Shown here: positions 52,375 to 61,462 of the stretch, piece by piece
How the letters are laid out: every line of letters starts with the position of its first letter
Numbering within the stretch: the first letter of the stretch is position 1
Assembly: GCF_030124145.1 (NCBI RefSeq)
Contig: NZ_JASKMS010000004.1
Location: 62,001-126,000 of the forward strand
Source: Streptomyces sp. 378
GTDB taxonomy: Bacteria > Actinomycetota > Actinomycetes > Streptomycetales > Streptomycetaceae
Length of the DNA: 64,000 nt
Direction of reading: 5' to 3'
Notes under the pieces: model-generated
The model's database searches: none
What the model saw: only the letters and a program-made list of their open reading frames with translations
What the model was told of the DNA's origin: nothing
Program-made: the position numbers and the translations under genes

Positions 52375-53505
52375 ATGACTGTGTCCGTTGAGCCGACGTC
52401 CGTCGAAGCGGGGGAGACGAACGCGGCCCAGGCGTTGCGACCGCACGCCGAGGACGCCTTCGCCCATGAACTCGCCCTGCTGGCCGCCCAGGACGACCGT
52501 CCGCGCCCGGCCCGCTGGAAGCTGTCGCCCTGGGCCGTCGCGACCTACCTGCTCGGAGGCACACTGCCGGACGGCACGGTGATCAGCCCCAAGTACGTCG
52601 GACCGCGCCGCATCGTCGAGGTCGCCGTCACCACGCTCGCCACCGACCGCGCCCTGCTCCTGCTCGGCGTGCCGGGCACGGCGAAGACCTGGGTGTCCGA
52701 GCATCTGGCGGCGGCGGTCAGCGGTGACTCCACGCTGCTGGTGCAGGGCACCGCCGGCACTCCGGAGGAGGCCATCCGCTACGGCTGGAACTACGCGCAG
52801 CTGCTCGCGAACGGCCCGAGCCGCGACGCCCTCGTGCCCAGCCCCGTCATGCGGGCCATGGCGGAGGGCATGACGGCCCGCGTGGAGGAACTGACCCGGA
52901 TTCCGGCCGACGTGCAGGACACGCTGATCACCATCCTGTCGGAGAAGACGCTGCCGATACCGGAACTGGGCCAGGAGGTGCAGGCGGTCCGCGGCTTCAA
53001 CCTGATCGCCACGGCCAACGACCGCGACCGCGGGGTCAACGACCTCTCCAGCGCCCTGCGCCGCCGCTTCAACACCGTGGTGCTGCCGCTGCCGGAGAGC
53101 CCCGAGGCCGAGGTCGACATCGTCTCGCGGCGCGTCGACCAGATCGGCCGCTCCCTCGACCTGCCGGCCGCGCCCGAGGGTCTCGAAGAGATCCGACGGG
53201 TCGTCACGGTCTTCCGTGAGCTGCGCGACGGGGTCACGGCCGACGGCCGGACGAAGCTGAAGTCGCCCAGCGGCACGCTGTCCACGGCCGAGGCGATCTC
53301 CGTCGTCACCAACGGACTGGCCCTGGCGGCCCACTTCGGCGACGGCCTGCTGCGGCCGGGCGATGTCGCCGCGGGCATCCTCGGCGCGGTGGTCCGCGAC
53401 CCGGCTGCGGACCGGGTCATCTGGCAGGAGTACCTGGAGACGGTCGTCCGCGAGCGCGACGGCTGGAAGGACTTCTACCGGGCCTGCCGCGAGGTGAGCG
53501 TGTGA
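52375..53505 (+). CDS. MoxR-type AAA+ ATPase
   Basis: This 376-residue cytosolic ATPase has Walker A GVPGTAKTW (about 97-105), the acidic pair of Walker B in RVEELTRIPADVQDTL, sensor 1 ATANDRDRG and the Arg finger region ALRRRFN. The C-terminal lid runs to the end. MoxR proteins act as chaperone-like remodelers with VWA partners (as RavA with ViaA). Here the VWA protein is three genes downstream in the same run. An N-terminal segment of about 60 residues with LSPWAVATYLLGG is typical of the branch found next to DUF5682. Start ATG 52375. It is divergent from the SWIM gene and probably induced by DNA damage. Confidence 0.92.
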   Translation: MTVSVEPTSVEAGETNAAQALRPHAEDAFAHELALLAAQDDRPRPARWKLSPWAVATYLLGGTLPDGTVISPKYVGPRRIVEVAVTTLATDRALLLLGVPGTAKTWVSEHLAAAVSGDSTLLVQGTAGTPEEAIRYGWNYAQLLANGPSRDALVPSPVMRAMAEGMTARVEELTRIPADVQDTLITILSEKTLPIPELGQEVQAVRGFNLIATANDRDRGVNDLSSALRRRFNTVVLPLPESPEAEVDIVSRRVDQIGRSLDLPAAPEGLEEIRRVVTVFRELRDGVTADGRTKLKSPSGTLSTAEAISVVTNGLALAAHFGDGLLRPGDVAAGILGAVVRDPAADRVIWQEYLETVVRERDGWKDFYRACREVSV

Positions 53506-53613
53506 GCGAGGTGGGGCGGGGGCCCCGGGCCCGACGCGGGGCGGGGGCCCGGGCGGCGGGGCGGCGGTTGCCGGCGGGTTCGGATCGGGCGTGCGGGACG
53601 GGAGGGGGATGAG

Positions 53614-56019
53614 ATGACCGGTGTGGAAAGGGCCGCCGGCCAGAGGGCCGGAGCGGGGCCGGTGCTGCTGGGAGTGCGGCATCACGGACCCGGGTCCGCG
53701 CGGGCGGTGCGGGCGGTGCTGGAGGAGGTCCGGCCGCGGGTCGTGCTGATCGAGGGGCCGCCCGAGGCCGACGCGCTGGTCCCGCTCGCCGCCGATCCGG
53801 AGATGCGCCCGCCGGTCGCCCTGCTGGCCCACGCCGTGGACGAGCCCGGCCGGTCGGCGTTCTGGCCGCTGGCCGAGTTCTCCCCGGAGTGGGGCGCCCT
53901 CCGCTGGTCCCTGGAGCACGACGTACCGGCCCGCTTCATCGACCTGCCCGCCACCCACACGCTGGCCTGGGGCCGGCGGGAGGACGAGGCGGCGGTGGAG
54001 TGCGAGCGCCCTCCGGAGGCCGAGGAGGCCGAGGAGGCGGCGGACGGGGACATCGCCCCCGGCCCGGCCGACCTGCGGATCGACCCACTGGGAGTGCTCG
54101 CCCGAACCGCCGGTTACGACGACCCGGAGCGGTGGTGGGAGGACGTCGTGGAACACCGGGGGGCGGCAGCGGGCGACGCGCTCGCGCCGTTCACCGCGCT
54201 CGAGGAGGCCATGACCGCGCTGCGGGAGACCTACGGCAGTGGGGGACACGACCGGGACCTCGTGCGGGAGGCGTACATGCGGCTTCAGGTGCGCTCCGCC
54301 CAGCGGGAGTTCGAGGACGCCGTGGCGGTCGTCTGCGGGGCCTGGCACGTCCCGGCCCTGCGGCAGAAGACCACCGTCGCCGCCGACAGGGCGCTGCTGA
54401 AAGGGCTGCCCAAGGTCAAGACGGACCTGACCTGGGTGCCGTGGACCCACCGCCGGCTGTCCCGGGACAGCGGGTATGGGGCCGGCATCGACTCGCCGGG
54501 CTGGTACGGGCACTTGTTCAGTGCCCCGGACCGGCCGGTCGAGCGGTGGCTGACCAAGGTGGCGGGACTGCTGCGAGCCGAGGACCGGATCGTGTCCTCC
54601 GCGCATGTCATCGAGGCGGTGCGGCTGGCCGAGACCCTGGCGGCGATGCGCGGCCGTCCGCTGCCCGGCCTGAGCGAGACGACCGACGCGGTGCGGGCGG
54701 TGATGTGCGACGGCTCGGACGTGCCGCTGGCACTGGTGCGGGACCGCCTCGTCGTCGGGGACGTGCTGGGGGAGGTGCCGCCGTCGGCGCCGGCCGTGCC
54801 GTTGCAGCGGGACCTCACCCGTTTGCAACGCCGGCTGAGGCTGAAGCCGGAGGCGCTGGAGCGGGAGGTCGAGCTCGACCTGCGCAAGGAGAACGACGCC
54901 GCCCGCAGCAGACTGCTGCACCGGCTGCGGCTGCTCGGTATCGCGTGGGGTGAACCGGCCGCCTCCCGGGGCAGCACGGGCACCTTCCGGGAGACGTGGC
55001 GGCTGCGCTGGGAGCCCGAGCTGGCCGTGCGGGTCGCCGAGGCCGGGGTGTGGGGGACGACCGTCCTGTCCGCCGCTACGGCCAAGGCGGAGGGGGACGC
55101 CGTCACCGCGGCGGGCCTCGCCGACGTCACGGGGCTCGCCGAGCGGTGCCTCCTGGCGGAGCTGCCCGACGCGCTGCCCACGGTGATGCGGGTCCTCGCC
55201 GACCGGGCGGCCCTCGACACGGACGTCGGCCATCTCGCCCAGGCACTCCCGGCCCTGGTCCGCTCCCTGCGCTACGGCGACGTGCGCGGCACGGACACCG
55301 GCGCCCTGGCGGAGGTCGCGGCGGGACTCGCCGAGCGGGTCTTCGTCGGACTGCCCCCCGCCTGCGCCGCGCTCGACGCCGACGCCGCCGAGGAGATGCG
55401 AGGCCATGTGGACGCGGTGCACGGAGCCGTCGGGCTCCTGGGCGACGCGCCCGCGCAGGGACACGGCCGTCTGAGAGCCCGCTGGCAGGCGGTGCTGCGG
55501 GTGCTGTCCGGGCGGGACACCGTGCCCGGTGTGATCCGGGGGCGGGCCGTGCGGCTCCTGCTCGACGACGGGGAACTGGCCCAGGACGAGGCGGCACTGC
55601 TGATGGGACTCGTCCTGTCACCGGGCACACCGCCCGCCGACGCCGCCGCGTGGATCGAGGGGTTCGTCGGAGGGGGCTCGGGGGGCGGGATGCTCCTGGT
55701 GCACGACGAACGGCTGCTCGGGCTGGTCGTCGCGTGGCTGACCGGCGTGCCGGCCGAGGCCTTCACGGACGTACTGCCCCTGCTGCGGCGGACGTTCTCG
55801 GCGTACGAGCCCGGCGTGCGCCGAACCATCGGTGAACTGGTCCGACGCGGACCGGGAGCCGGAGGCGGCGCGGCCGTCACCGGCGCGGGGACACCCGGCT
55901 TCGCGGCCGAGCTCGACCCGGCGCGCGCGGACGCCGTGCTGCCGGTGGTGCGGCTGCTGCTCGGGCTGGACGAAGTGGACGAGAACACCGGCAACGACCT
56001 GACGGGGGTGACGGCATGA
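53614..56019 (+). CDS. DUF5682-family protein
   Basis: This gene encodes 801 residues from ATG 53614 with GGAGGGGGA ahead. The N-terminus has the TraB/ChaN-like signature LLGVRHHGPGSARAV and VVLIEGPPEAD, then RFIDLPATH, which suggests a metal-dependent hydrolase-like or ligand-binding domain (His-His-Gly and Glu-Gly-Pro). The rest is helical with no further motif I recognise. An acidic run (EAEEAEEAADGD) lies near 130. DUF5682 occurs with MoxR and VWA genes across bacteria. Its exact activity is not known. The following small gene overlaps its stop by 4 bases (ATGA). Confidence 0.85.
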   Translation: MTGVERAAGQRAGAGPVLLGVRHHGPGSARAVRAVLEEVRPRVVLIEGPPEADALVPLAADPEMRPPVALLAHAVDEPGRSAFWPLAEFSPEWGALRWSLEHDVPARFIDLPATHTLAWGRREDEAAVECERPPEAEEAEEAADGDIAPGPADLRIDPLGVLARTAGYDDPERWWEDVVEHRGAAAGDALAPFTALEEAMTALRETYGSGGHDRDLVREAYMRLQVRSAQREFEDAVAVVCGAWHVPALRQKTTVAADRALLKGLPKVKTDLTWVPWTHRRLSRDSGYGAGIDSPGWYGHLFSAPDRPVERWLTKVAGLLRAEDRIVSSAHVIEAVRLAETLAAMRGRPLPGLSETTDAVRAVMCDGSDVPLALVRDRLVVGDVLGEVPPSAPAVPLQRDLTRLQRRLRLKPEALEREVELDLRKENDAARSRLLHRLRLLGIAWGEPAASRGSTGTFRETWRLRWEPELAVRVAEAGVWGTTVLSAATAKAEGDAVTAAGLADVTGLAERCLLAELPDALPTVMRVLADRAALDTDVGHLAQALPALVRSLRYGDVRGTDTGALAEVAAGLAERVFVGLPPACAALDADAAEEMRGHVDAVHGAVGLLGDAPAQGHGRLRARWQAVLRVLSGRDTVPGVIRGRAVRLLLDDGELAQDEAALLMGLVLSPGTPPADAAAWIEGFVGGGSGGGMLLVHDERLLGLVVAWLTGVPAEAFTDVLPLLRRTFSAYEPGVRRTIGELVRRGPGAGGGAAVTGAGTPGFAAELDPARADAVLPVVRLLLGLDEVDENTGNDLTGVTA

Positions 56020-56162
56020 CGACCAAGGCATCGAGGCAGCGGGCGACGACACCGGAGGGAAGGGGCACCGCGACGGGCGGGCTCCTGGCGCAGGAGCGAC
56101 CGGCGACGGCCGTGCCGGTGATCCCGCTGTGGGAACGGCCCCGCAAGGGAGGACGGGGATGA
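56016..56162 (+). CDS. 48-residue coupled small protein between DUF5682 and VWA genes
   Basis: The ATG at 56016 overlaps the DUF5682 stop (ATGA) and its own TGA at 56160-56162 overlaps the ATG of the VWA gene (ATGA at 56159). Two perfect 4-base overlaps in a row are the pattern of real, translationally coupled genes. The product begins MTTKASRQRATT and ends VPVIPLWERPRKGGRG, basic and probably disordered apart from a hydrophobic patch. It is too short for usual gene callers. It may only be a bridge for coupling or may bind the VWA protein or MoxR. Confidence 0.65.
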   Translation: MTTKASRQRATTPEGRGTATGGLLAQERPATAVPVIPLWERPRKGGRG

Positions 56163-57325
56163 CGTCCCGGACGACGGACCCCGTTCAGGAGCGGCTGCGG
56201 CGATGGCGGCTCGTGCTCGGAGGGGACGCGGCGGACGGCACCGGGTGCGCGCTGTCCGGGCGGGACGCGGCGATGGACGGGGCGCTCACCGCGCTCTACG
56301 GCAGGAAGGACGGCGCGTCACAGGGCGGCCGGGACCGTTCGGCGGGGCTCGGGGCGTCGGCGCCGTCCGTGGCGCGCTGGCTCGGGGATATCCGCACCTA
56401 CTTCCCGTCCTCCGTCGTGCAGGTCATGCAGCGCGACGCCATCGACCGGCTCGGCCTCGCCACGCTGCTGCTGGAGCCGGAGATGCTGGAGGCGGTGGAG
56501 GCCGACGTGCACCTCGTCGGGACGCTCCTCTCACTCAACAAGGCGATGCCGGAGACGACGAAGGAGACGGCCCGGGCCGTCGTGCGCAAGGTCGTCGAGG
56601 ACCTGGAGAAGCGGCTCGCCACCCGCACCCGGGCCACCCTTACCGGCGCGCTCGACCGCAGTGCCCGGATCAGCCGGCCCCGCCACCACGACATCGACTG
56701 GAACCGCACCATCGCGGCCAACCTCAAGCACTACCTGCCCGAGTACCGAACGATCGTGCCGGAACGGCTCATCGGCTACGGGCGGGCGACCCAGTCCACG
56801 AAGAAGGAGGTCATCCTCTGTATCGACCAGTCGGGATCCATGGCGGCATCCGTTGTGTACGCATCGGTGTTCGGGGCGGTGCTCGCCTCGATGCGGACGA
56901 TCTCCACGCGACTCGTCGTCTTCGACACGGCGGTCGTCGACCTCACGGACCAACTCGACGACCCGGTCGACGTGCTGTTCGGCACACAGCTCGGCGGTGG
57001 CACGGACATCAACCGGGCGCTCGCGTACTGCCAGTCGCAGATCACCCGGCCCGCGGAGACGGTGGTCGTGCTGATCAGCGACCTCTACGAAGGCGGCATC
57101 CGCAACGAGATGCTCAAGCGGGTCTCCGCGATGAAGGCCTCCGGCGTGCAGTTCGTGACGCTGCTGGCGCTCTCGGACGAGGGGGCACCTGCGTACGACC
57201 GGGAGCACGCGGCGGCGCTCGCGGCGCTGGGGGCACCGGCGTTCGCGTGCACGCCCGATCTGTTCCCCGAGGTGATGGCAGCGGCGATCGAGAAGCGGCC
57301 GTTGCCGATACCGGACGCGGCGTGA
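56159..57325 (+). CDS. VWA-domain protein, partner of MoxR
   Basis: This gene encodes 388 residues from ATG 56159, coupled to the preceding small gene. The N-terminal helical half (about 1-215) has RLRRWRLVLGG and WLGDIRTYFPSSVVQVMQRD. The C-terminal VWA domain carries an intact MIDAS: DQSGSM (Asp223), a Thr in GGGTDINRAL and Asp in LISDLYEGG. A metal ion there would bind a partner protein. The arrangement resembles ViaA-type partners of MoxR/RavA ATPases. It is the last gene of the rightward unit; a 14-bp tandem repeat follows the stop. Confidence 0.92.
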   Translation: MTSRTTDPVQERLRRWRLVLGGDAADGTGCALSGRDAAMDGALTALYGRKDGASQGGRDRSAGLGASAPSVARWLGDIRTYFPSSVVQVMQRDAIDRLGLATLLLEPEMLEAVEADVHLVGTLLSLNKAMPETTKETARAVVRKVVEDLEKRLATRTRATLTGALDRSARISRPRHHDIDWNRTIAANLKHYLPEYRTIVPERLIGYGRATQSTKKEVILCIDQSGSMAASVVYASVFGAVLASMRTISTRLVVFDTAVVDLTDQLDDPVDVLFGTQLGGGTDINRALAYCQSQITRPAETVVVLISDLYEGGIRNEMLKRVSAMKASGVQFVTLLALSDEGAPAYDREHAAALAALGAPAFACTPDLFPEVMAAAIEKRPLPIPDAA

Positions 57326-57337
57326 AGAGTCCGGCTC

Positions 57338-57420
57338 GAATGGGCCGCGTGATGGGCTCCGCGTGATGGGTTCCGCGTGAAGGGCTGCGCGTAGGGGGCT
57401 GTGCATAGAGGGCAGCGCGT
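57338..57420 (+). repeat. 14-bp tandem repeat
   Basis: Five full units (GATGGGCTCCGCGT and variants) begin at 57351, 57365, 57379, 57393 and 57407, after a partial unit at 57338. The units start 13 bases after the VWA gene stop. No gene is encoded; frames on the minus strand through it are shadows. Likely variable in copy number. Confidence 0.75.
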
Positions 57421-57607
57421 GAGGGGCGGATGGCGACTTGTCCATGCATAGTCGTCCCACGTGCGGCAGCGGAGCGGACATGACGTCCCGTCAGTAGGCA
57501 AGGGCTTGCGTAACCTCCGCACTCCCGTGCGAGGATCGGCGCCTGCTCGGCCGTGCGTGATGCCGGCCGGGCGGTACCGCTTCCGTCGCACGGGAGGAAG
57601 CCCCCAC

Positions 57608-58729
57608 TTGATCTGGTCAGCAGCCCTGCCCGGCGCCGCGTCGCGCATGCCGCGCACTGTGGCCGGGCGACGCGCGCTCCATGTGGCGCTGCTCGTGGGC
57701 GGGTTGCTGGTCATCGGGTTCCTGTGGGGGGACCGGGCGTACGCGGAGAACGACACAACGGCGTCACAGGAGCTCCGCGCCGGGCAGGTCGCCGGTGGCC
57801 CGGGGCTCTCGAAACCACCGGACGCCCACCGACCGGCCCGCGTCGGTCCCGCTCCCGTCGCGTCGCCGGACCCGCCTCGGTTGCCGGACCCGCCTCGGTT
57901 GCCGGGCCCGCCTCGGTTGCCGGGCAAGCCGGGGCTGTCCGGCAACCCCGGGCCTTCTTCCGTGCCGGTGCTGCCCGCCTCTCCGGCGTTGCCGAACGTG
58001 CAGCCGCTGCCGCACAAGCCGGGGCGGTCCGGTGATTCCCTGCTCCCCACTGTGCCCGTGCTGCCCGCCCCTCCCGCGCGGCCGGACCTGCAACCGCTGC
58101 CGGACCCGCCGGGACTGGCCGGGTCAGCCGCGCTGCCGGCCCTCCCTGTCCCGCCCGGCGATCACATACTGCTGCCCGGAGTGCCCGGGCTCTCCCCGCC
58201 ACCCGGCCAGTCGGCGCCACCGGGCCACTTGCCCGGGCTCTCCCCGCTACCCGGCCAGTGGGCACCACCGGGCCACGCTCTCCCCGCCCCGGTCGCCGCT
58301 GACCCGCAGCCGGAAGGGACTGCGGTGCGAAGTGCCGTGCTACCGAAGGCAACCACGGCGCTGGGCGTCGGCGCCCAGGGCAGCGGGTCGCACGCCACCC
58401 GCGCCCGCGCCACCCGCGCCCGCGCCACCTGCGTCCACGCCACCCGCGCCCACCACGTCAGACCTGTGGGCCGCCCCGGCCGTCCGAGCCGCTCACATCA
58501 TCCCCGCCCGGCCGGGCCTACCCAGGTCGGTCACCCGGTAGACGGCCGTCCCGATGGCGTGCTCGGGAATCGGGTCATGGCCGACAGCGACTCGTCGCGT
58601 CACGGCGACGCCCATGCCGTCACCCCGGTCCGCCGGACGCCGCCCAGGCTCGTGCCCGGTGCCGTGGCCCGCGCCCACGCGACGGGCACCAGGGGCGGTC
58701 AACGGGACATCCCCCTCTTCCCCGGCTAG
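57608..58729 (+). CDS. secreted proline-rich protein of unknown function
   Basis: I start this gene at TTG 57608 with GGAGGAAG about 10 bases ahead (373 residues); ATG 57647 is the alternative. A signal peptide or anchor reads ALHVALLVGGLLVIGFLWG (about 25-43, cleavage near AYA). The rest is almost entirely Pro, Gly, Leu, Ala and Ser, with imperfect repeats such as PDPPRLPDPPRLPGPPRLPG and LPGLSPLPGQWAPPGH. After about 250 residues it becomes Arg/Ala/His-rich, where real coding is less certain and the protein may end differently. No domain is recognised. It could be a wall-spanning polymer-like protein. Confidence 0.6.
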   Translation: MIWSAALPGAASRMPRTVAGRRALHVALLVGGLLVIGFLWGDRAYAENDTTASQELRAGQVAGGPGLSKPPDAHRPARVGPAPVASPDPPRLPDPPRLPGPPRLPGKPGLSGNPGPSSVPVLPASPALPNVQPLPHKPGRSGDSLLPTVPVLPAPPARPDLQPLPDPPGLAGSAALPALPVPPGDHILLPGVPGLSPPPGQSAPPGHLPGLSPLPGQWAPPGHALPAPVAADPQPEGTAVRSAVLPKATTALGVGAQGSGSHATRARATRARATCVHATRAHHVRPVGRPGRPSRSHHPRPAGPTQVGHPVDGRPDGVLGNRVMADSDSSRHGDAHAVTPVRRTPPRLVPGAVARAHATGTRGGQRDIPLFPG

Positions 58730-58882
58730 CCCCTCTTCCCCGGCTGGTACCGACGGATCGCCCGGGCGGCTCGCAGCAGAGCCGCCCCGGGCGCCCACGT
58801 CGGCCCTTCCCCCAGTGCTTCACGAGGCTCACGCCCGTACGGCCGAAAGCCGTCGGTTGTCCGGGACCGAAACCTCGTGGAA

Positions 58883-58922
58883 GGGCCGGACGATCCCCAT
58901 CGGGGTGGGGACCATCCGGCCC
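58883..58922. terminator. terminator-like hairpin
   Basis: GGGCCGGA..GATCCCC pairs with GGGGACCATCCGGCCC (two internal mismatches) around an 8-base loop. Confidence 0.5.
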
Positions 58923-58980
58923 GCACCCCGGAGAGCCGGGCCCTGAACAGGGTCTCGGTGCTCCGCCGGAGGTGTCCGGT

Positions 58981-59016
58981 GGGCCTCACCGGGTCAACCC
59001 CAGCCCGGTGAGGCCC
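58981..59016. terminator. strong terminator hairpin before sucCD
   Basis: Perfect 13-bp stem GGGCCTCACCGGG / CCCGGTGAGGCCC with a 10-base loop. It isolates sucCD from upstream transcription. Confidence 0.75.
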
Positions 59017-59251
59017 CTCACCCCCGGCACGCCGTGCCAGAGAGCGCGGCATCATGTGACAGGTATCACCGCTCAGGTGTGACCCTCGATTTAGAGGCCC
59101 CCCGCAAGCAGCGATAACCTGCGAGACGGACATGCCGCGCGCTCGGACACCGTGTGCGCCTCCCTTGTGACAGACAGCGGACGTCACGTTGCCCTCGCGG
59201 CACGCCCACGCAGACAACGAACCGCGAGATCACTGATAGGGACGGAAGCGC

Positions 59252-60430
59252 GTGGACCTGTTCGAGTACCAGGCGAGGGACCTCTTCGCCAAGCACGATG
59301 TACCGGTGCTGGCCGGTGAAGTCATCGACACGCCTGAGGCGGCCCGCGCAGCCACCGAGCGCCTCGGTGGCAAGTCCGTCGTCAAGGCCCAGGTGAAGGT
59401 CGGCGGCCGTGGCAAGGCCGGTGGCGTCAAGCTCGCCGCCACCCCCGACGAGGCGGTCGAGCACGCGACCAACATCCTCGGCATGGACATCAAGGGCCAC
59501 ACGGTCCACAAGGTGATGATCGCCGAGACGGCCCCGGAGATCCTGGAGGAGTACTACGTCTCCTTCCTCCTGGACCGTGCCAACCGCACCTTCCTCTCCA
59601 TCGCCTCCGTCGAGGGCGGCGTGGAGATCGAGGAGGTGGCGGCCAGCCGCCCCGAGGCCGTCGCCAAGACGCCGATCGACGCCAACGAGGGTGTCACCGA
59701 GGAGAAGGCCCGCGACATCGTCGCGGCCGCCAAGTTCCCGGCCGAGGTCGCCGACAAGGTCGTGAACGTCCTGGTCAAGCTGTGGGACACCTTCATCAAG
59801 GAGGACGCCCTCCTGGTCGAGGTCAACCCGCTGGCCAAGGTGGCCTCCGGTGACGTCATCGCCCTGGACGGCAAGGTCTCCCTGGACGAGAACGCCGAGT
59901 TCCGTCAGCCGGAGCACGAGGCCCTCCAGGACAAGGCCGCGGCCAACCCGCTCGAGGCCGCCGCCAAGGAGAAGAACCTCAACTACGTCAAGCTCGACGG
60001 TGAGGTCGGCATCATCGGCAACGGCGCGGGTCTCGTCATGAGCACCCTGGACGTCGTCGCGTACGCCGGTGAGGCGCACGGTGGCGTCAAGCCCGCCAAC
60101 TTCCTCGACATCGGCGGTGGCGCCTCCGCCGCCGTCATGGCGAACGGCCTGGAGATCATCCTCGGCGACCCGGACGTCAAGTCCGTCTTCGTCAACGTCT
60201 TCGGTGGCATCACCGCCTGCGACGAGGTCGCCAACGGCATCGTCCAGGCGCTGCAGCTGCTCAAGGACAAGGGCGAGGACGTCACCAAGCCCCTCGTCGT
60301 CCGTCTGGACGGCAACAACGCCGAGCTGGGTCGCAAGATCCTCTCCGACGCCAACCACCCGCTGGTCCAGCGCGTGGACACCATGGACGGCGCGGCCGAC
60401 AAGGCCGCCGAGCTCGCGGCTGCGAAGTAA
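59252..60430 (+). CDS. sucC: succinyl-CoA synthetase beta subunit
   Basis: This 392-residue cytosolic subunit forms with SucD the TCA-cycle enzyme that makes ATP or GTP from succinyl-CoA. It begins with the ATP-grasp domain [15 protein letters not shown], then [14 protein letters not shown] (nucleotide binding). Later come EVNPLAKV with metal-binding residues, [12 protein letters not shown] and [15 protein letters not shown] of the CoA-ligase domain near SucD. Length is standard. The start is GTG 59252 with GGAAG ahead. SucD follows after 21 bases. A strong terminator lies upstream and another after sucD, so the pair forms its own operon. Confidence 0.98.
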   Translation: MDLFEYQARDLFAKHDVPVLAGEVIDTPEAARAATERLGGKSVVKAQVKVGGRGKAGGVKLAATPDEAVEHATNILGMDIKGHTVHKVMIAETAPEILEEYYVSFLLDRANRTFLSIASVEGGVEIEEVAASRPEAVAKTPIDANEGVTEEKARDIVAAAKFPAEVADKVVNVLVKLWDTFIKEDALLVEVNPLAKVASGDVIALDGKVSLDENAEFRQPEHEALQDKAAANPLEAAAKEKNLNYVKLDGEVGIIGNGAGLVMSTLDVVAYAGEAHGGVKPANFLDIGGGASAAVMANGLEIILGDPDVKSVFVNVFGGITACDEVANGIVQALQLLKDKGEDVTKPLVVRLDGNNAELGRKILSDANHPLVQRVDTMDGAADKAAELAAAK

Positions 60431-60451
60431 GGGACGAGGGACTAAACAGCC

Positions 60452-61336
60452 ATGGCTATCTTCCTCAACAAGGACAGCAAGGTCATCGTCCAGGGCATGA
60501 CCGGTGCCACGGGCATGAAGCACACCAAGCTCATGCTGGCCGACGGCACGAACATCGTCGGTGGCGTGAACCCCCGCAAGGCCGGCACGTCCGTCGACAT
60601 CGACGGCAACGACATCCCGGTCTTCGGCACGGTCGCCGAGGCGATCGAGAAGACGGGCGCGAACGTGTCCGTGCTCTTCGTCCCGCCGGCCTTCGCCAAG
60701 GCCGCCGTCGTCGAGGCCATCGACGCCGAGATCCCGCTCGCGGTCGTCATCACCGAGGGCATCGCGGTCCACGACTCGGCCGCGTTCTACGCGTACGCCG
60801 TGTCCAAGGGCAACAAGACCCGGATCATCGGCCCGAACTGCCCCGGTCTCATCACGCCGGGTCAGTCCAACGCCGGCATCATCCCGGGCGACATCACCAA
60901 GCCGGGCCGTATCGGCCTGGTCTCGAAGTCCGGCACGCTGACGTACCAGATGATGTACGAGCTGCGCGACATCGGCTTCTCCTCCGCCGTCGGCATCGGT
61001 GGCGACCCGGTCATCGGGACGACCCACATCGACGCCCTCGCCGCGTTCGAGGCCGACCCCGACACCGACCTGATCGTCATGATCGGTGAGATCGGCGGCG
61101 ACGCCGAGGAGCGGGCCGCGGCCTTCATCAAGGAGAACGTGAAGAAGCCGGTCGTCGGTTACGTCGCGGGCTTCACCGCGCCCGAGGGCAAGACCATGGG
61201 CCACGCCGGCGCCATCGTCTCCGGTTCCTCCGGCACGGCCGCCGCGAAGAAGGAGGCCCTCGAGGCCGCCGGCGTCAAGGTGGGCAAGACCCCGACCGAG
61301 ACCGCCAAGCTGGCGCGCGCCATTCTCGGCAGCTGA
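60452..61336 (+). CDS. sucD: succinyl-CoA synthetase alpha subunit
   Basis: This 294-residue subunit carries the CoA-binding Rossmann domain ([15 protein letters not shown], near the N-terminus) and the phosphohistidine loop [14 protein letters not shown] with active His251. Other landmarks are [13 protein letters not shown] and [13 protein letters not shown]. It combines with SucC in the cytosol. ATG 60452 has GAGG ahead. It is the second and last gene of the operon. Confidence 0.98.
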   Translation: MAIFLNKDSKVIVQGMTGATGMKHTKLMLADGTNIVGGVNPRKAGTSVDIDGNDIPVFGTVAEAIEKTGANVSVLFVPPAFAKAAVVEAIDAEIPLAVVITEGIAVHDSAAFYAYAVSKGNKTRIIGPNCPGLITPGQSNAGIIPGDITKPGRIGLVSKSGTLTYQMMYELRDIGFSSAVGIGGDPVIGTTHIDALAAFEADPDTDLIVMIGEIGGDAEERAAAFIKENVKKPVVGYVAGFTAPEGKTMGHAGAIVSGSSGTAAAKKEALEAAGVKVGKTPTETAKLARAILGS

Positions 61337-61375
61337 GTACAGCCTCACCGGCTGAACGACGCCGTAGCGCACACC

Positions 61376-61410
61376 GATGGGCCCGCTCCCCGAAGGGGGG
61401 CGGGCCCATC
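61376..61410. terminator. terminator after sucCD
   Basis: Stem GATGGGCCCGC / GCGGGCCCATC extended by CCCC/GGGG around a GAA loop, 40 bases after the sucD stop. It can also serve the convergent HTH gene. Confidence 0.85.
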
Positions 61411-61462
61411 ACCCTGTCCGCGGTCTTCGACCGCCACGCCCCCCGGGCCACCGTCGCGCCCG

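Larger units (their letters stand above)
58730..59251. other. intergenic region with two hairpins and the sucC promoter region
   Basis: These 522 bases contain the hairpins at 58883 and 58981 and, from about 59040, the upstream region of sucCD. A TAACCT at 59115-59120 is a candidate -10 box; I see no clear -35. No gene. Confidence 0.45.
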
